Shown here: positions 61,837-64,000 of the stretch, piece by piece | Position numbering within the stretch: position 1 is the stretch's first letter | Layout: every line of letters starts with the position of its first letter | Source: SHZI01 sp964417725 | Lineage (GTDB): Bacteria > Pseudomonadota > Gammaproteobacteria > Steroidobacterales > GCA-2729495 | Length of the DNA stretch: 64,000 bases | Direction: 5' to 3' | Assembly: GCA_964417725.1 (NCBI GenBank) | Contig: CAYQIV010000014.1 | Span: 25,557 to 89,556 of the forward strand | Notes under the pieces: generated by a model | Database searches by the model: none | Told to the model about the DNA's origin: nothing | The model's input: only the letters and a program-made list of their open reading frames with translations | Position numbers and translations under genes: made by a program

Positions 61837-64000
61837 TTACGGATTCGCCGCCCCGCGTGCCTGGCGCGGGATCGGTGCCGGTGCGGCCCGTGCGCCGAGC
61901 GCCGCGACGACACGGGCGAGGTCGCGCAACCGGGGGTATTCGAAAATGCGGATCAGCGGCAGGTCGACGCCGAGGCGCTCGCGCAGCCGCGCCACCAGCC
62001 GCGTCGCCAGCAACGAATGGCCGCCGAGGGCGAAGAAGTCCGCTTCGACGTCCACCGCCGGCACGCCGATCAGCTCCGCCCACAGGGTCTGCAGCAGCGC
62101 CTCCGTGGCGGTCTCGCCGCCGCCACCGCCCGGCGCCGCGACGGGTACCGCGGGCGACCACGCCAGCGCCTCGCGGGCGATCTTGCCGTTGGCGCGCCGC
62201 GGCCAGTCGGCCTGGCGCACCCAGGCGGCGGGCCAGCTCCACTCGGGCAGCTCGCGCTGCGCCATGCGGCGCAGTTCATCGAGCGACACCGCCGCAGCGC
62301 GCGTCTCGACCCACGCGACCAGCGCCGGGTCGCCGTCGGGCCGTTCGCGCAGGCCGACGACCGCCGCGACCACCCCGGGCAGGGCCATGAGCACGGCCTC
62401 GACGTCGCCCGGCTCGACGCGGTTGCCGCCGATCTTCACCTGGTCATCGAGGCGGCCGACCCACGCCAGCGTGCCGTCCGGCAGGCGCCGGCACCGGTCG
62501 CCGGTGTGGAAGCGGCGCCGGCCCTCGTGCGGGCGGTGGCGCGCCGCCGTCAACGCCGGGCGGTTCCAGTAACCGGGCGTGATGCCGTCGCCCTCGATGA
62601 CCAGTTCCCCGCTGATGCCGGCCTCGTTGCCGTCGTCATCGAGCAGCCGCACGCGGTGGCCGCCCACGGCATGGCCCACCGGCAGCGTATCGCCGACCGG
62701 CCGGCTGTCGTGATCGGCCTGCCACTGCAGCACCGCGCTGGCTTCGGTGAGGCCGTAGCCGTTGACCCAGCGGCAGCCGCGCGCGAAACGCGAGCGGTAG
62801 AGGTCGAAGTCGGCACGTCGCGCCGCCTCGCCGCCGAGCACCACGAGGCGGATGCGCGACAGGTCCTGGCGGCAGGCCACGTGGCCGCCGAACAGGTAGC
62901 GGTAGACCGTCGGCGTGGCATGCACCACCGTGAGACGGTGGCCGGCGATGCGGTCGAGCAGCGCCTCGCGGCCGAGTTCGCGCACCGCCAGCGGCCACGC
63001 CGAGGCGCCGGCAAACCAGGCACCGCACAGGTCCTGCACGGCCGCGTCATAGCCGATCGTCGCCAGCACGCTCAGGCGGTCGGCCGGCAGCAGGCCGAGC
63101 CCGGCGATCCAGCCGCGCACCTGGGCGGACAGGCCGGCGTGGGTCTGCATCACACCCTTCGGTTCGCCGGTGGTGCCCGAGGTGTAGAGCACGTAAGCCA
63201 GCCCGGCACCGGCCGGCGCCGGCGGCACCTGTGCCGGCACATCGACATCCTCGACGACGCACACGGCGAGGCCGCTGCCATCGAGCCAGGCGCAGGTCTC
63301 GCGCGCATGGCGGCTGGCGACGATGGTGCGGATGCCGGCATCGGCGATGCGCGCCTGCATGCGCCGTGCAGGGCCTGCCTCGAGCGGTACCCAGGCCGCG
63401 CCCGCCAGCCAGATACCGGGCAGCGCCGCGCCCAGCGCCAGCGTCTGGCCACACAGCACGCCGACCCGATCGCCGGCCTGCACCCCGCGCGCACCGAGGG
63501 CCGCCGCCACGCCGGCGGCCCGGGCCCGGAGCTGTGCGTAGTCCCACTCGCCGTCTTCCGCGGCGATCGCCAGCCGCGGCACGGGTTCCGCGGCGCGCGC
63601 CGCCAATGCCGCGAGAACCATGCCCGGCTCACCGGCCTGGGTGGCGACCTGCACGGCGGGCAGGCCTGCCGGATGGCCGCACCATGCCGACAGCGGTGCA
63701 TCGAGCGCACCGGGCAGGTTTTCCAGCAGCGCCGCATAGTCGGCGCACAGGCCGGTGATGAATGGCGCAGTGTAGAGATCGGTGGCGTATTCGATGGTCA
63801 GGTCGAGGCCGTCGGCGCGCTCGGCGAGTGACAACGCCAGCTCGAACTTGGCCGTGTCACGCGCCACACCGTGGCGCGTGACCTCGAGCCCGGGCAGCGA
63901 CAGCGCGCCGCCCGGTTCGTTGTGCAGGTTGAAGTGCACCTGGAAGAGCGGCGTGCGCGCCGTGCTGCGCGGCGGGTTGAGCGCCTCGACGAGCTGCTCG
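61837..64000 (-). CDS. Nonribosomal peptide synthetase, 3' part (C-A-T)
   Basis: Runs off the right edge; about 720 residues are seen. The window end holds the last part of a condensation domain (NPPRSTARTPLFQV on the minus strand near 63950), then an adenylation domain with LYTSGTTGEPKGVMQTHAG, GYGLTEAS, RRFHTGD, GRLDDQVKIGGNRVEPGDVE and the lysine in RRANGKIAREAL, and finally a carrier domain with the phosphopantetheine serine in LGGHSLLATRL. The Asp of the amino-acid pocket is present in YDAAVQDL. No thioesterase follows, so release must involve another gene. The amino acid cannot be predicted reliably from this text alone. Confidence 0.9.
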   Translation of the reverse strand, partial: EQLVEALNPPRSTARTPLFQVHFNLHNEPGGALSLPGLEVTRHGVARDTAKFELALSLAERADGLDLTIEYATDLYTAPFITGLCADYAALLENLPGALDAPLSAWCGHPAGLPAVQVATQAGEPGMVLAALAARAAEPVPRLAIAAEDGEWDYAQLRARAAGVAAALGARGVQAGDRVGVLCGQTLALGAALPGIWLAGAAWVPLEAGPARRMQARIADAGIRTIVASRHARETCAWLDGSGLAVCVVEDVDVPAQVPPAPAGAGLAYVLYTSGTTGEPKGVMQTHAGLSAQVRGWIAGLGLLPADRLSVLATIGYDAAVQDLCGAWFAGASAWPLAVRELGREALLDRIAGHRLTVVHATPTVYRYLFGGHVACRQDLSRIRLVVLGGEAARRADFDLYRSRFARGCRWVNGYGLTEASAVLQWQADHDSRPVGDTLPVGHAVGGHRVRLLDDDGNEAGISGELVIEGDGITPGYWNRPALTAARHRPHEGRRRFHTGDRCRRLPDGTLAWVGRLDDQVKIGGNRVEPGDVEAVLMALPGVVAAVVGLRERPDGDPALVAWVETRAAAVSLDELRRMAQRELPEWSWPAAWVRQADWPRRANGKIAREALAWSPAVPVAAPGGGGGETATEALLQTLWAELIGVPAVDVEADFFALGGHSLLATRLVARLRERLGVDLPLIRIFEYPRLRDLARVVAALGARAAPAPIPRQARGAANP

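Overview
This is a 64 kb piece of a high-GC proteobacterial chromosome, most likely a gammaproteobacterium (trifunctional CysG, CysB, AcnB and several TonB-dependent receptors point that way). It is probably a metagenome-assembled or draft scaffold: a run of exactly 100 N (52770-52869) interrupts a tandem repeat, and a poly-C/poly-G stretch (35241-35367) looks like a sequence artefact. Coding density is high and many genes start with GTG or TTG. I saw no rRNA, tRNA, CRISPR array, transposase or integrase.

Region A (0-11.5 kb) is an uptake and catabolic block: two paralogous MFS transporters enclosing a Tat-exported DUF1838 protein and an aldehyde dehydrogenase on the minus strand, a divergent paraoxonase-like lactonase/arylesterase, a TonB-dependent receptor, a membrane-bound LytTR regulator and a multi-pass membrane protein of unknown role.

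Region B (11.5-21.9 kb) joins sulfur assimilation to tetrapyrrole synthesis. After a heme O synthase come cysH and the regulator cysB (convergent), then a plus-strand operon cysG, cysteine synthase, a shortened glutamyl-tRNA reductase homologue, a HemC-like/HemD-like fusion, hemB and hemL. With CysG these would cover every step from glutamyl-tRNA to siroheme, suggesting a siroheme supply line controlled with sulfate reduction. The HemA-like and HemC-like proteins are unusual: the first lacks the C-terminal dimerisation domain and the second lacks the cysteine that holds the dipyrromethane cofactor. I consider this the most novel system in the window.

Region C (21.9-41.5 kb) is a CoA-dependent degradation cluster: an SDR, a double-domain HxlR regulator, three beta-oxidation-type operons (two acyl-CoA dehydrogenases, two acyl-CoA synthetases, a MaoC/DUF35/SCP2-thiolase-like trio, thiolase, FadB/J-like protein), a phosphotransferase, an FAD oxidoreductase, a nitronate monooxygenase-like enzyme and a second TonB-dependent receptor. 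Four promoters in it carry the same palindrome-like site (consensus near CTTGCATAATGCAAG), which I infer to be the operator of the HxlR protein. The MaoC/DUF35/thiolase-like trio resembles the steroid side-chain retro-aldolase system, so the substrate may be a steroid-like or branched acid.

Region D (41.5-64 kb) is mixed housekeeping and accessory genes: a methyltransferase, a voltage-gated potassium channel with a zinc-ribbon tail, a CPBP protease, membrane and outer-membrane proteins, an FrnE-like DsbA protein, an EamA transporter, two VPxPA-CTERM-type exported proteins, a GST, a DUF4399 lipoprotein, a repeat protein broken by the gap, a hemolysin III protein, a SET-domain protein, a haloalkane dehalogenase-like lipoprotein missing its histidine, an SDR, aconitase B, a second DUF1838 protein, GTP cyclohydrolase I and the 3' part of a nonribosomal peptide synthetase that runs off the end.
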